Shown piece after piece: positions 1-12,600 of a stretch of 64,000 bases of DNA; position 1 is the stretch's first letter, and every line of letters starts with the position of its first letter. The stretch comes from Branchipolynoe longqiensis. Lineage: Eukaryota; Annelida; Polychaeta; Phyllodocida; Polynoidae. The notes beneath the pieces were generated by a model that worked only from the letters and a program-made list of their open reading frames with translations, was not told the origin of the DNA and searched no databases. The stretch covers positions 1,488,001 to 1,552,000 of the forward strand of contig CM059203.1 in NCBI GenBank assembly GCA_030323885.1. The letters run 5' to 3'. A program made the translations under genes and the position numbers.

Positions 1-453
1 TAATACTAAGATGGCTCACTCCCTATCTCTCCCATGTAAATTTTGCAGTGCCACCTTGTGGTGGGTTTGATCAGCCCGGCTGCTGGTTGGTGTTTCACAT
101 GTAAACACATACAATTATATTATACATGAGATAGGTAAGTATGAATACACATCAATATGAAATTGCTAGGAACAAATACACATCATCATCAGCATCATCA
201 TCATCGCCATCATCACACATCTTTCACATTCATATATACATTGATACATATAATATAGCACCTGTTTAAACAAGCAAACAGCCAGCGCACCAAGTTGTGG
301 GTTTGATCATTTTGATTACACATTACAGGCTGAGTGAGCCGTCTTAGTATTATACAGTATTTGATGCAAACCAACCATTGCAAATTATTCAATTAATTCA
401 CCACATACACACATCATAAGGGTGTTATTTCATGGATTGTGTAAGATTCCTAC
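1..453. other. Intron, nothing recognised
   Basis: Intron 3' of coding exon 8. It contains a short ATC/CAT-rich stretch (about 180-215). I see no exon or mobile element. Confidence 0.6.
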
Positions 454-663
454 CTTAAATCCGGAACTGGTACCCCTTCCACCAGACGTAAATCTGAGAA
501 ACATGTTTGTCCCAGATGAGCGTGTATTTGGTGGTAAGGTGGTGTCACAGTAGGTTCCCTGATGCAGTCCATGTATTGTAGCACCATTGACAATAAATAG
601 GACATCCACCCTACATAGATAGTCCCACTCAAGGTTGAATGCCAGGAAGACCAGTGAGATGAT
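454..663 (-). CDS. Coding exon 8: CUB2 second half
   Basis: 210-nt exon, phase 0-0, acceptor TTTCCAG, donor GTAGGA. It encodes IISLVFLAFNLEWDYLC, then VDVLFIVNGA, TYCD and FTSGGRGTSSGFK. It is parallel to exon 5 and supplies cysteines 3 and 4 of CUB2. Translation is open to the donor, so the coding sequence continues beyond the left window edge. Confidence 0.92.
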
Positions 664-3600
664 CTGGAAATTGGAAAGCACAATTTAAAAAGCGCCCTTT
701 CTATTTGTACCGACCGATGGTCAGTGGACGGCGTGTGTAGAAACTGATTAGTAATTCAGGAAGACGGAGGCAGAATAAAATGACAATTAAGGTTTTATTA
801 ATCTGAGGTTATGAGCCGGGAGGGAGGTGGGGGCTTCGGCTTCAGTGTCCTGGGTTCAGTCCGTGCACTCCCTCAACAGCCGTGCACTTTATGACATGAG
901 AACAGGCACATTCACATGCATAGGCACATGTACAGCATAGACACATACACAGGCACAGACACACACTGGCACAGGCACAGACACAGGCACATACATAGGC
1001 AGGCACACATCCACAGGCACAGACACAAACATACAGTACATACAGTACAGACACAGACACATACACATACACAAAGTGAGACAGGCACAGGCATAGACAC
1101 ATGCACATGCACATACATACATACATACCCACGCACATACATGGGAACATGCACACACACATACACACAGGCACATACATGTACAAACACATGCACATAC
1201 ACATGCACATACACACACACATACACATATATACACACAGGCACAGGCACTGGCACTGGCACATACATATACACATGCACATACAGAAACACAGCCACAT
1301 GCAGACACACATGCACATACATATACATAAGGCCATACACAGGCACATATACATGCACATAGGTACATAGACACATACAAAGGCACATACACATACACAG
1401 ATACACACAGATGCAAGGACACATGCATGGACACAGGCACATGTACACACACATGCACATGTACAACCACATACACATGTACATACACATACACAGGCAC
1501 ATACACATGCACATGCACATATACAGGCACATTCACACACACATGCATATGCACATACAGTACAGACACAGACGCATGCACATACACTGACTTAGACACA
1601 CATACGGGCAGAGACAGATACACATGCATTTGCACAGGCATATACATAGGTACAGACACACACACATACATAAGCACATACTCACACACATACACACACA
1701 GGTGCCTCACCAGCTCCAGTGACTTTTCTACCCATTCTTTTGTATTTTTCTACATTGTCAAAAGCTAGTATTCTGAGGTGTGTTTCTCTTCTAGTTTCGA
1801 GCATGCAAATATTAGCCTGCTTCTGCATGTATAATGTAGGGTGTCTGTTTTCTAGGCCCAGGCATAGCTTCAAAGCTCTATTTTGTTGTCTTTGCAATTT
1901 CATTTGTGCTTGTTTGTTCCCACCCATGTAAATCCCATAGTCAAAGTATGGTAATATCATTGATTTGTAAATCTGGATAGCCATGTTCTTCTTCATGCAT
2001 TGTAATTCAAATGTTCATCTAATCTAAGTCCTAGATACCTGTATTCTGTTATTCTTACCAGCATTTTACCACCTAGTGAAGCTGCTTTGTATTCTTGATT
2101 TTTCCTACCACTGTTTTTGAAGATTAGTGTTTTGAATTGTGTAACATTGATGGTTATTTTATTTGCATTGCACCTGTCATTTAACTGTTCTAGTTTATGG
2201 TTCAAACTGTTTATTACATCTGTTTTGTTATTACCTATTGGGTATATTACTGTATCATCAGCATGTCATTGAATCATGTCTGTTTTTAGCCAGACATCTA
2301 GGTCATTTATGTATATGATGAACAATAATGGACCCAGTACTGAGCCTTGTGGCACTTCAAATTTGATTAGTAGTTGTGGAGATAAGCTTCCATTTGCCTT
2401 AGTTCTCTGTTGTCTTCCCCATGGTTAGTCCTCTATCCAGGCTAGGGTATTTCCTCTTATCCCTATGATATCCAATTTTTTTACCATCATTGTGTGATCT
2501 ACTGTATCAAAGGCTTTGCTGAAGTCTATGAAAACTGTACCTACAATTAGTTTGTTGTTGATTGCTGGAAAGGTGTCATCTGTCAATGTTCTATTGTTTT
2601 GACAGTTGAGTGACATTTTCTAAAACCTCCCTGTCTTTCATTTAGTATGCAATATGTGTCTAAGTGTTCATTTATATTCATGGCATATATTCTCTAGTAG
2701 TTTACCTGAGGTCTGTAGTATCGACATAAGTATATAGTTGCCCATGTGCTGCCTATCTCCTGTCTTGAAAAATGGTGTGACGGTGACTACTTTCCATTGT
2801 TCAACAAATTCACCTAATTCAAATGACCTATTGAACATTGCTGTCATTGCTGTGGGGATTGCCTGTAGGGCATCTTTCATTACTATGGCAGAGATGTTGT
2901 CTATTCCACTAGCTTTTATTTGTGTCCATGTTATTTATCAGTGTTAAGACACATTTGACAAAACAACTATTATAACTCAATGACTCGAGAATCACTACCC
3001 CATCTTTAGACCCATTACCATCACTACATAACTACATCTTCAACCAGCAATGCACACAATATAAACCACTATGCATGCACAACATGGCACTATTTAAAGA
3101 CTAACCGTTATTAAAACCAAATCTAACTGATATACACACACAGCATATGATTTAACCACTGGTGTACATTACTGCACACTCTATCTTGATGCATATAGAT
3201 ACCTTGCACTATGTTCAGTATATATGCTGTACACTATGCAGCATAGGCTGCTCCCCCACTTTCTTTTATGTTCAGAATGGGTTGTGCTGCACACAATGCA
3301 ACACATTCCACTTCCACTATGTACAGATGAAATGCGACCACTCCGACGGCTGGAAGACCAGTGCCCCGGCGCTGACAAAATATGTATTCAGATGAATAAA
3401 AATATTTACCAAAAAAAAAAAGAAAAAAAGACTTCATCTTAATTTGTTGTACAAGTGTAAATGCTGTTTATTATCTCTATGCTTTTGTATTCCCATGGTG
3501 TATGGAATTTCTCAGATAGCTTGTCACCTATTGTTGAGAAGTGTGTGTTTAACTTGCTGGCAATAGTTTCTGGTTTTTCTAGGTTGCCTCCTTCATCTAA

Positions 3601-6600
3601 GAGTGCGATTATTTGTTTGGTTTTTGTGTGTGGGATGAAGTTTTTTGCATTGTTCCAGAATGTGTTGGTACCATTTTTACATGTGGTATCTTGTTTTATT
3701 ATGTATTTTCTTTTAGCTTCTGTGACTAGTGTTAGTGAATTCCCTCTAGCCAATCAGTATACATTTGCTGAATAAACTTTTACAAAAAACATTTTTAATT
3801 CTTGTAATGCGACATGCATGCCACATATCCCCACATACCCCCACCTCCTGAGCGCTATGTACTATTTGAATGGTCCCTTATATAAATAAATGACATGGAT
3901 GTACTCACATTGTTAGCAGGAGCCTTTATCCTCCATTGACAGAGAGCCCTCTTGGGGTACTGATGAGGAAAGTTTGGCGATGTGATCTCTCCAGAAGTGG
4001 TCAATGTCTGCACATTCCCGGCACAAGCTGCAATTAGGTCTTGGTTGGTTGTGGAATTTTACATCCTGGCAACATCTCAAGTCATATCAGGACAGGTACC
4101 AACTTGTGAGAGTGCACACTCATGGCGACTTTATAGTGTTGTCCCACTGGGAAATCAAGATGCCTGCACTTTGACCTGATTGATGTCCCACTCAGTCACA
4201 TTATCCTGACACTGAGCTAGCCAGCCCTTGCCATATCCTATTAATGCCTAGCATCAGGCTAGTAAGCTATAAGTATCAATTTGATAAGTTATTCATTTGA
4301 CTCGACCAAGAATCGAACTCCCAATTTCCAATATGCGAGGACCGCGCTCTACTGATTCGGCCACTACACCTGATATTAGTTTTTTTTAGATAAATGGGTC
4401 ATTCTCTGAAACTGGGCCCTAAAGTCTGACATGGAAACCAAAAGTAAAAACCTTCCAAATAATAGCAGAAAACATATTAAATAATAGCAGAAAACATATT
4501 AAATAATAGCAGAAAACATATTAAATAATAGCAGAAAACATTCTAAATAATAACAGAAACCAGGCTCATATGAAGGTTTACAAGTTTTGCAGATGTCAGA
4601 CTTGAAAAAGAAGCTATTTCAGTTTTTGATTTTGATCTCCTACATGTTAATTAATATGTTAATATCACTTGTATAATATAGAAATCAAAGACATGCACAG
4701 AACATCATTTAAGCATACACAATAAAGTCAGACAAGACTTTATTGATAACATTTGAGCAAAAATGATTATGTCTTACAAGAAAATAGTTGACAAAAGTTG
4801 AAAAGAAATTTAGGTAAATGCATTGTGTTGATGTGTAAATTTTCACATTTTCACTTTAGCCCAAAGTCATAGAATCATACTTGTTATAGGTTTTATGGGA
4901 TAGATTAAATAAATGTAATATTTCTAGCACACCTAACACACAGAGGCAACATTACTTATTGGACTTGCTATCAATAAAAGAAAGAATATATGGTGCCTAG
5001 TTTTAACAAATGACCCAAATACAAAAGATATCCTAAGGTGACTATGCATTATGGTATTAAAGACATATAAAGGACTACCAGACCATAGCTACATGATGAT
5101 AAAGTACACTGACAAAGTTTTCGTGACTTGTGTGACTTTTCAATGCGAGTACCTTTGTCATGTTAATGTTTCAGTTCATTTGTGAATAATTAATTGAGCT
5201 AATATGAGTTAAATGAGCTAATTGAACTAATATGGGATACATGAGGACATGCTAGAACGAATGAATGCCCATTCAAGGAGTCTGAAGCAGAATTCCTGAT
5301 CCCTGAATATTGAGATTTACATCAGATTTAAGGTCAGTGTAGATCTGATTTATTTGAAATATTTAAGGAGAAAGTGGATATATAAATCATGGCCTCTTAA
5401 CTTTGCATCTTTGCTTTGGCTAGAAGACAAGTACATTGGTCACGTTGGCCGAGGCTAACATGGGTAATTTGCTCATGAAGCTATGTCTATTTCTGTCTTC
5501 CTTATGCTTGCCTGTTCCCCATCTCCTCACTTTCTCATGGCACCCCCTGCAGGACACTTCGCTTTCCCACCCACAACCCTCTAACTAAGGGGTGAGCACT
5601 GATTCATCTTCCTTCGCCTGTCTCCTGGTGCTCATCTCCAAATTCTGAGGTCTTGCCTCGTCCCTGCTCCTGGTCAGCAATTGATGAACATTTGGGTCTC
5701 TGCCACCCATTAGCCATGAATCTGCTCAGCCTCTGTGGTTACGATTACTTTTGTTAATAAATTCTTTAAAAAACACTTTTCTGCTCCTTCTTCTCTTAGC
5801 TGAGTGTAGTGAATTAGCACTGACAACATCTTATTCAGAGCAATAAAATCACTTGAACAAAAAAAAAAACTCCCATTCTGTAGACACTTACCCAAGTTTC
5901 CGGCGCCGCCGTTAATGCCGAAGGTGACTGATATCTGTAGGAAAGAAGGGAGTGAGACTTGCTCTGATTGGTTGGTTGGTGGACTTTTATGTCCTGGCAA
6001 CATCTAAGGTAATATCAGGATGGGTACGACTTGAGACAGTGTGCACCAGTGCGCCCTCATCACAACTTTATAGTGCTGCCCCACTGGGAAATCAGGCCAT
6101 CTGCACCATGTCCCGATTTCCCACTTAGTCGCATTGTCAATGTTCATATCAACATGGGTAATTTAACCTGTGAAACATGTAGACTGCTTTCTATGGATGA
6201 GACCATTGGCGCCATCTATATTTTAACCGAGAACTAATAATATCTACCGATTGAGCTGCCACCTGGTGTAATTTACTTATAACTAATCGATGACGTGGCA
6301 ACTTTACGATCACTTAGACTGGAGCACCTGGACTGGGAGGATGTGTCTTTAACCTTCAGATTTAAAAGGATTTACAAAGATGCCGGCGGCAAAGAACACA
6401 AGATCAAAAAGACAAGATGACCCTTCTCCAGATAGACAGGTGGGTGTGCCGAAGAAAAATAAATAAAAAACAACGTCAAAGTCGATGGCAAAATCGGCCA
6501 AGGCTACGCCAAACTGGCAGCCGCATGCGACACAAACAAAGGAAAGACGTGACTCTAATGGCGGAACTGCGCAGCAACAAAGCGACGTGGCTTTGCCACG

Positions 6601-9600
6601 TTCTTCTGAGGCCGGATTAACCGTTGCCCTGGCAACTCTTCACAGACAAATGGGGGATATTAAGGATGGGATTAACGCATGTATCGATCAACTGCAGCTT
6701 AACGCGGAACGGCGCAGATCAAGGTCGGTTACGCCTCGGAGGCATGAGCATGCAGCTACTACGCAGCGGGAAAAGTCTGGTGACGTCACGCTATGTGGAG
6801 GTGGCCATGACACTTTTCTGGATCGTTCTAGATGGCGGTCGACTGGCCCGAGGTGCCGTCGTTCATCGTCGAGTCAATCGACTGTACTGACATCGCTGGA
6901 AACTAGACGGCCACCCCGTCGAAGATCGGCAGAACGGGTGTTCAAAACTTATTCCTTCCTTGGCGACGAGCGCTGCACGAGACCTGATGGGACGGGACAG
7001 TTCGTCTCCGATGCCCTGTCGCCTGGAGCCGGCCGGGACGATGAACGGGAGGATGCGGTTAACAAACTCTTGGTCGCGGCTGGATCTGCACTCGGCAGGA
7101 AAAGAGGTAATAAGATACTTGCACCTCATATATATGTGATTAGGGGTTCAAAGAACGATAAGATTGGTATGGAGGAAGCGTCCTTTGAGGAGTACATGGC
7201 AGCGCTCTGTCGATTTGTAAGGATAGGGAGTTGCCGCATGGCTGGCAGCGTCACGTCTTTGAGCACATGCATCAGATAGCAATAATAGCGGCCAACTGGC
7301 ATTGGCACACTTGTCGTCAATGGTCGGAGACAGTCTTCACCATGATAGCTGACGGGAGGAGCGGCTCAACAAGGCAAAGGGCACACATGCGCACAAGAGT
7401 GATGGGATCGGTACGGCTGCATCGTCGGCTCCTGCCGCAGCTGGATCTAAGTCAGGAGAGTACGGTAGACCTGATTACAATAGGTAGGTGGATGGTAAGC
7501 CCTGCCAGCCGTGGAACTGGGGCAATGATTGCGGCTTTGCGATGTCGCACGGGCTTCAGCATGATCGTCGATGCCACTTGTGCGCGTGGTGTGCTAATAA
7601 GTTCAAGAAAGCAAACCCGCATCAGGAGAAGGCCTGCCAGAACAAGAGGCACTTCAATGAGAGAAACAACCAACAGAAGACTGAGAGTAAGGATTTTCAG
7701 TAAGTGGATGCGGGGACCCTGCTCACCCTGTCCATGCTGGTACTGTGAGTGTGGGACGTGTGCTAAATCAGGCTCAGGATTGTGCGATACCACTTGACCC
7801 AGATTGCAGTTGCTCTGAGATCTTATCTGGAGGCATGGCGGGTAATCTGGAAATAGCAGATAAAAATGTCGGAAAGGTAACCCTTGGACATGGCTTTACA
7901 CAGTCTGGATACGCTTTGCCGGTGGCCGACGGTCGTGGGGGTGTGGAGGTGCTACGGCCTGTGGGGCAGCCGCGGGACCAGTACGATCGAGTGGGGCACC
8001 AACACGTAGGTAAGGGGGTTGATGCTGGGAGAGATATTGTGACGATCAGTGCTGTTGATGATGTGTTAAATCCATGCTATGACGACAGGGAGCCTGATAG
8101 GCTGCTGGTGGAGGAACAGGTCGACACGGATGATGTCGAGTAAGTAATACAAAATATCCCTGAGTTACAGCGCCCCGCATACAACCCCCCCCACACACCT
8201 GCTACATACAGGCATACCTTGGATGGCATATGGCCTCACCCTGTGGACAATATCTGGAGTGGTGGTATGAGGTTTCTTGATGTTTACATGCAGGTTAGGG
8301 CGGGAGCTCTCCCAAATTACCTTGGCCCTCGTATGCCTATATCATCAGGCTTGAACATTACGGCATGGAGAGAACTCTTAGTTAACTATCATGATCTGCA
8401 GGTCGTCGACTTTCTGGAATATGGGTGGCCGGTCGATTACACAGCGGATCGACCGCCAGTTGCCTCGGTTGCTAACCCAGAGAGCGTGGCCCACATGACA
8501 GACTATATTAAAATTGAGTTATCGTACGGTGCTATGCTGGGACTGTTTGATGTGCCACCATTCCGGCCATGGACACAGGTGAGTCCTATGATGACACGAC
8601 CTAAGAGGGGTTCGGATAAACGTTGTGTGATTGTCGATATAAGCTACTCACCTGGAGCTAGTGTTAATGCTGGTATTAGGAAATCCCAGTACCAAGGCCA
8701 GCAGATGACCTACACCTTGCTGGGCATATCTGATCTGGCGGATGAAATCACACGTCTTGGCCAGGGAGCTCTCATCTGGTGCGTCGACTTGGCAAGGGCG
8801 TATCGACAGCTGCAGACATGCCCTTTGTCCGCTCCACTACTGGACATTACCATTGATAATAAGATCTATCTTGACTTGGCACCACCATTTGGCTGCAGAA
8901 CATCTTCTATGGCGGCTCCTCGCACTACCAATGCGGTAGTATATCTAATGCGGAGGAGTGGCCATCATGTCCTATGCTACCTCAACGACTTTGTCGGGGC
9001 GGAAAAAACCAAACATGAAGCTGAGGCTGCTTACACTGAGATATTCGACCTGACGCATCGATTGGGCCTTGAACTGGCGCCTGCTAAGTGTGTCTGTCCC
9101 ACTACTGAGCTCGAGAGGCTGGGATTTTCGGTTTCTACAATGGACATGACCATAACTATCCCACAAGATAGGCTGGATGAGGTGGTTGGAGAGTGTAGGG
9201 CATGGAAGACGAGGGTGCTGGCCTCGAGGAATGACCTGCAGCGGCTGGTTGGGCTCCTCCAGTACATCACAAGATGTGTGCATCCAGCAAGGAGGTTCAT
9301 GTCCAGAATTATGTCGGCTCTCAGGAACACACCATACAGGGGTAGGCACATTGTTCCCCCTGAATTAAGCCTTGACATGGGATGGTTCGCACGGTATGCC
9401 ACACACTCAAATGGCCTTGTGCTTCTGCCTGCTGCTGAGCGTGAGAGTTGGGTTATTGAGTGTGACTCATCTCTGCGCGCTGGGGGGGGGGGGTGCATTC
9501 GCCAACAGACTACTACTCCGAGGAGTACTCCCAACAGCTCCTTGAGGAGCGGCATATGATTGCACAGCCCGAGACTCTAAACCTGGTTGTTGCACTCAGG

Positions 9601-12600
9601 AGTCTGTCACCACATAAGAGCCAGCAATACATGGTTCTCATAAACACTGACAATGCCACTTCGCAGCAGGTGCTCACGTCTGGCACAGGACGTGGTCCAG
9701 TGATATGTGCATACCCACGTGAGATCTGGCTCCTATCTGCTAGCAGGAGTCTGGAAGTCATCATTCGCCATAAGCTGGGCAAGGATATCATTCTGGCTGA
9801 TGCCTTGAGTCGGAGGTGTTTTGATGAGCGTGCTGAAAGGACGGCTACGGACATGGTCAAGGATGCTGGTCTGAGACAGGTCCATGTTAGTCATGATAAT
9901 GTCCTTACAGGTGACTTGTAACCTGGGTCCAGACTATAACTTTTTGCCATCTTTCCCCAGGTTACTCACAGATACATCACCAGAGGCTGCTTGACGCTGT
10001 GGCGGCTGGACTATCAGTCGGCACATGGAGAAACAAACTGGCTCAGGCCAGGGAGTGTTGTGCCTACATGGTGGCTCATCATGTCGATCCACTCGCACCA
10101 TCTCAATATCATGTGATGTCGTACATATTACACCTACAAGATCGCCTTGCCTCTCCAACTGCCATACTCAACTACATCAGTGGCGCTAGGTCATGGGTCC
10201 TCATGCTGGATGGACGAATGGCACCGTTTGACACATACCTGGTTGGCCTCCTCAAGAGAGGCGTCAGTCGTGGCTCGACTCACATTCCGGCTGAGGCACC
10301 TCCGATGACACCTGTCGATGTGAGGAATATCATGCGGTTCTTCAAAACCGTTGGTCCTAATCGTTATGTGCTGAGCGCTGCACTCATGATCGCATATTTC
10401 ACGTTGCTTCGGCAAAGCAATATCTTCCCCACATCATCAAGCTCTGACCCGGGTCATTATCTCAGAGCTAAGGATGTGAAGCTAACAAATATGGGCATCA
10501 ATGTCCGTGTCCGATCATCGAAGACACACTACAAATCATCGTCTCCTAGAGACATCGCTATCCCTCCGATCCATCATTCAGCGTTCTGCCCAGTGCAGAC
10601 GTGGACAGAGTACATTTCCAGGACATCGCTCTATGACGAGGGACCGGCGTTCCTCACCTCAGAGGGGTTCCCACTTCAAGCCCAAAGTTTCATCTCAGTG
10701 GTCAGAGTAGCACTGTCCATGGCAGGTCACCCGGCACCTGGAGCTATTACGATGCACAGCATGAGACGTGGTGGGGCACAGGTATGTACTCACCAGGGTT
10801 CGTCCCTGGAAAATATCAGACAATTGGGTCACTGGACTTCAGATTCTATATATACCTATATTCATAAAACTCTGGTGTCCTTGGCTCCTAGATCACTAGC
10901 AAATTATTTTGGTTAGTGTCTGGTATCCTCAAACTATTGTCCAAAAATCACAATCAAGACTAATGTAACAAGTAAGAAAAGATTTAATAAATGCCACTGT
11001 ATACTGTACTTGTGTCGCATTGGTTGAATTGTCAATGTTGATATCAACATGGGTAATTTAACCCGTGAAACATGTACACTGCTTTCTATGGACGAGACCA
11101 TTGGCACCATCTATATTTTAACCGGGAACTAATAATATCTACCGATTGAGCTGCCACCTGGTGTAATTTACTTATAGCTAATCGATGACGTGGCAACTTT
11201 ACGATCACTTCGACCGGAGCACCTGGACTGGGAGGACGTGTCCTTAACGTTCAGATTTACTCTCCCTCCCACCCGGCTATATAGTGTTCATTGGGTTAGT
11301 GTCTGGTATCCTCAAACTATTGTCCAAAAATCACAATCAAGACTAATGTAATGAGTAAGAAAAGATTTAATAAATGCCACTTTATACTGTACTTGTGTCG
11401 CATTGGTTGAATTATCCTGATACTGAGCTAACCAGTACTTGTTCTATCCTAGTAATGCCATGTGCCAGGCTAGGTAGTGACACGCATCAATTTTGTAATT
11501 CATTAGTTTGACTCACCCTGGATGATGTCAGTGGTAACCAAGGATGCGAGACAGCAGCGCCACCATAGCACCTCTTCCGAACGGCACGGACGCGTGGCCT
11601 AACCAGTAGAGCACAGGCTTCCCGAACGGAAGATCTGGAGTTTGAATCGTGGTCGATTCAAAGCAATCACTTATAAAATTGATACTTGCAGCGTTCAGGG
11701 TCCGTCTCGGAGGCGCCTCGGAGGCGCCCGTGACGTCAGGCTAGTCTGAACAACAATAGCAGTTGGTCGCCTCGAAAATGGCCGCCCCCACAGGCGGCGG
11801 CCATTTGCAATGGACAAGCTGTGCTGTGATTGGCTGAAACAACTGGATACGGCGGCCATTTTCGAGACGCTTTTTGTCTCTACTATGAAAAGGGAGGCGT
11901 CGCCGAGACGTCGCCGAGACGGACCCTGAACGCAAATAGAGCAAAAAGCATCGCCGAGACGTCGCCGAGGCGCCTCCGAGACGGACCCTGAACGCGGCCC
12001 TGGCATTAATAAGCTAGTACAAGCACTAGTCAGCACAGTATCAGGATAACCTGACTGTGTGTGATATCAGGCCATGGTGCTGGTGTCCAGGTCTCCCAGT
12101 GGGACAGCATTATAAAATTTGCCATGAGTGCGCACAGCCACAAGTCGGTACCTGACGTGATATGACCTTGGATGTTGCAGGTCATAAAACCTAAACAAAC
12201 AAATGACCAAATGGCATGACGGGCCACACCCATGGGCCTCAAGTGAACAGCTCAGTTTAGCTCAGCACCCGAGCTGTGTGATAACGTCTGCTTGTGCAGT
12301 GTTTGTGTCCACCTACACACCCCAAACTAAATGACTCATGGTAGGCCTAAGCAGCCTGGTAAAGTTCTAAGAAGAATTGACATTTTCCCAGATGGGGCTT
12401 GAACCACCATTCATATGCTATTTTCTGTCAAATACACATAAAGATATATGTGATCTATAATGCATTATATATGGTGTGCAGGTATTGCAGGTATTGCAAT
12501 ACCTCAGACAGTCTGATGCCCCTACCCTGCAGAGTTGTAAACCAATGTCTTGTGGTACAGGTTCTTGACAGAACCAAAGGCTAAGGGAGCAAACCCTAAA

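Larger units (their letters stand above)
6136..11413 (+). mobile_element. YR-A: near-complete PAT-like tyrosine-recombinase retrotransposon
   Basis: A 5278-bp element with the split direct repeat layout A1-internal-B1-A2-B2. A1 and A2 are both 229 bp; B1 and B2 are both 120 bp. The internal part encodes a gag-like ORF1 with a Cys/His finger, RT, RNase H and a tyrosine recombinase. There is no integrase or protease. It sits inside a SINE with no target duplication, and removing it restores the SINE. ORF1 has a stop and two frame shifts, and RT-RNase H is shifted at a G12 run, so this copy is probably not autonomous. The recombinase frame is intact. Confidence 0.92.

Noticed and set aside
842..1768. 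Long Cys/Val-rich and Thr/His-rich open frames
   Set aside because: They are translations of the CA-rich satellite in several frames at once, with no coding signature.
4452..4560. CRISPR-like array
   Set aside because: The repeats are head-to-tail with no spacers, in a eukaryotic intron.
5438..5815. Solo LTR of a Ty3 or Copia element
   Set aside because: No TG...CA ends and no target duplication; its ends match the YR signatures.
5710..6003. 97-codon minus ORF as a gene
   Set aside because: Only the 43-nt stretch 5892-5934 is exonic; the rest is intron and SINE.
9999..10916. Phage or bacterial integrase
   Set aside because: The recombinase lies with RT and RNase H between split direct repeats, which is the DIRS-order layout.
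11695..12036. Arg-rich minus ORF
   Set aside because: Translation of the GC-rich foldback MITE.
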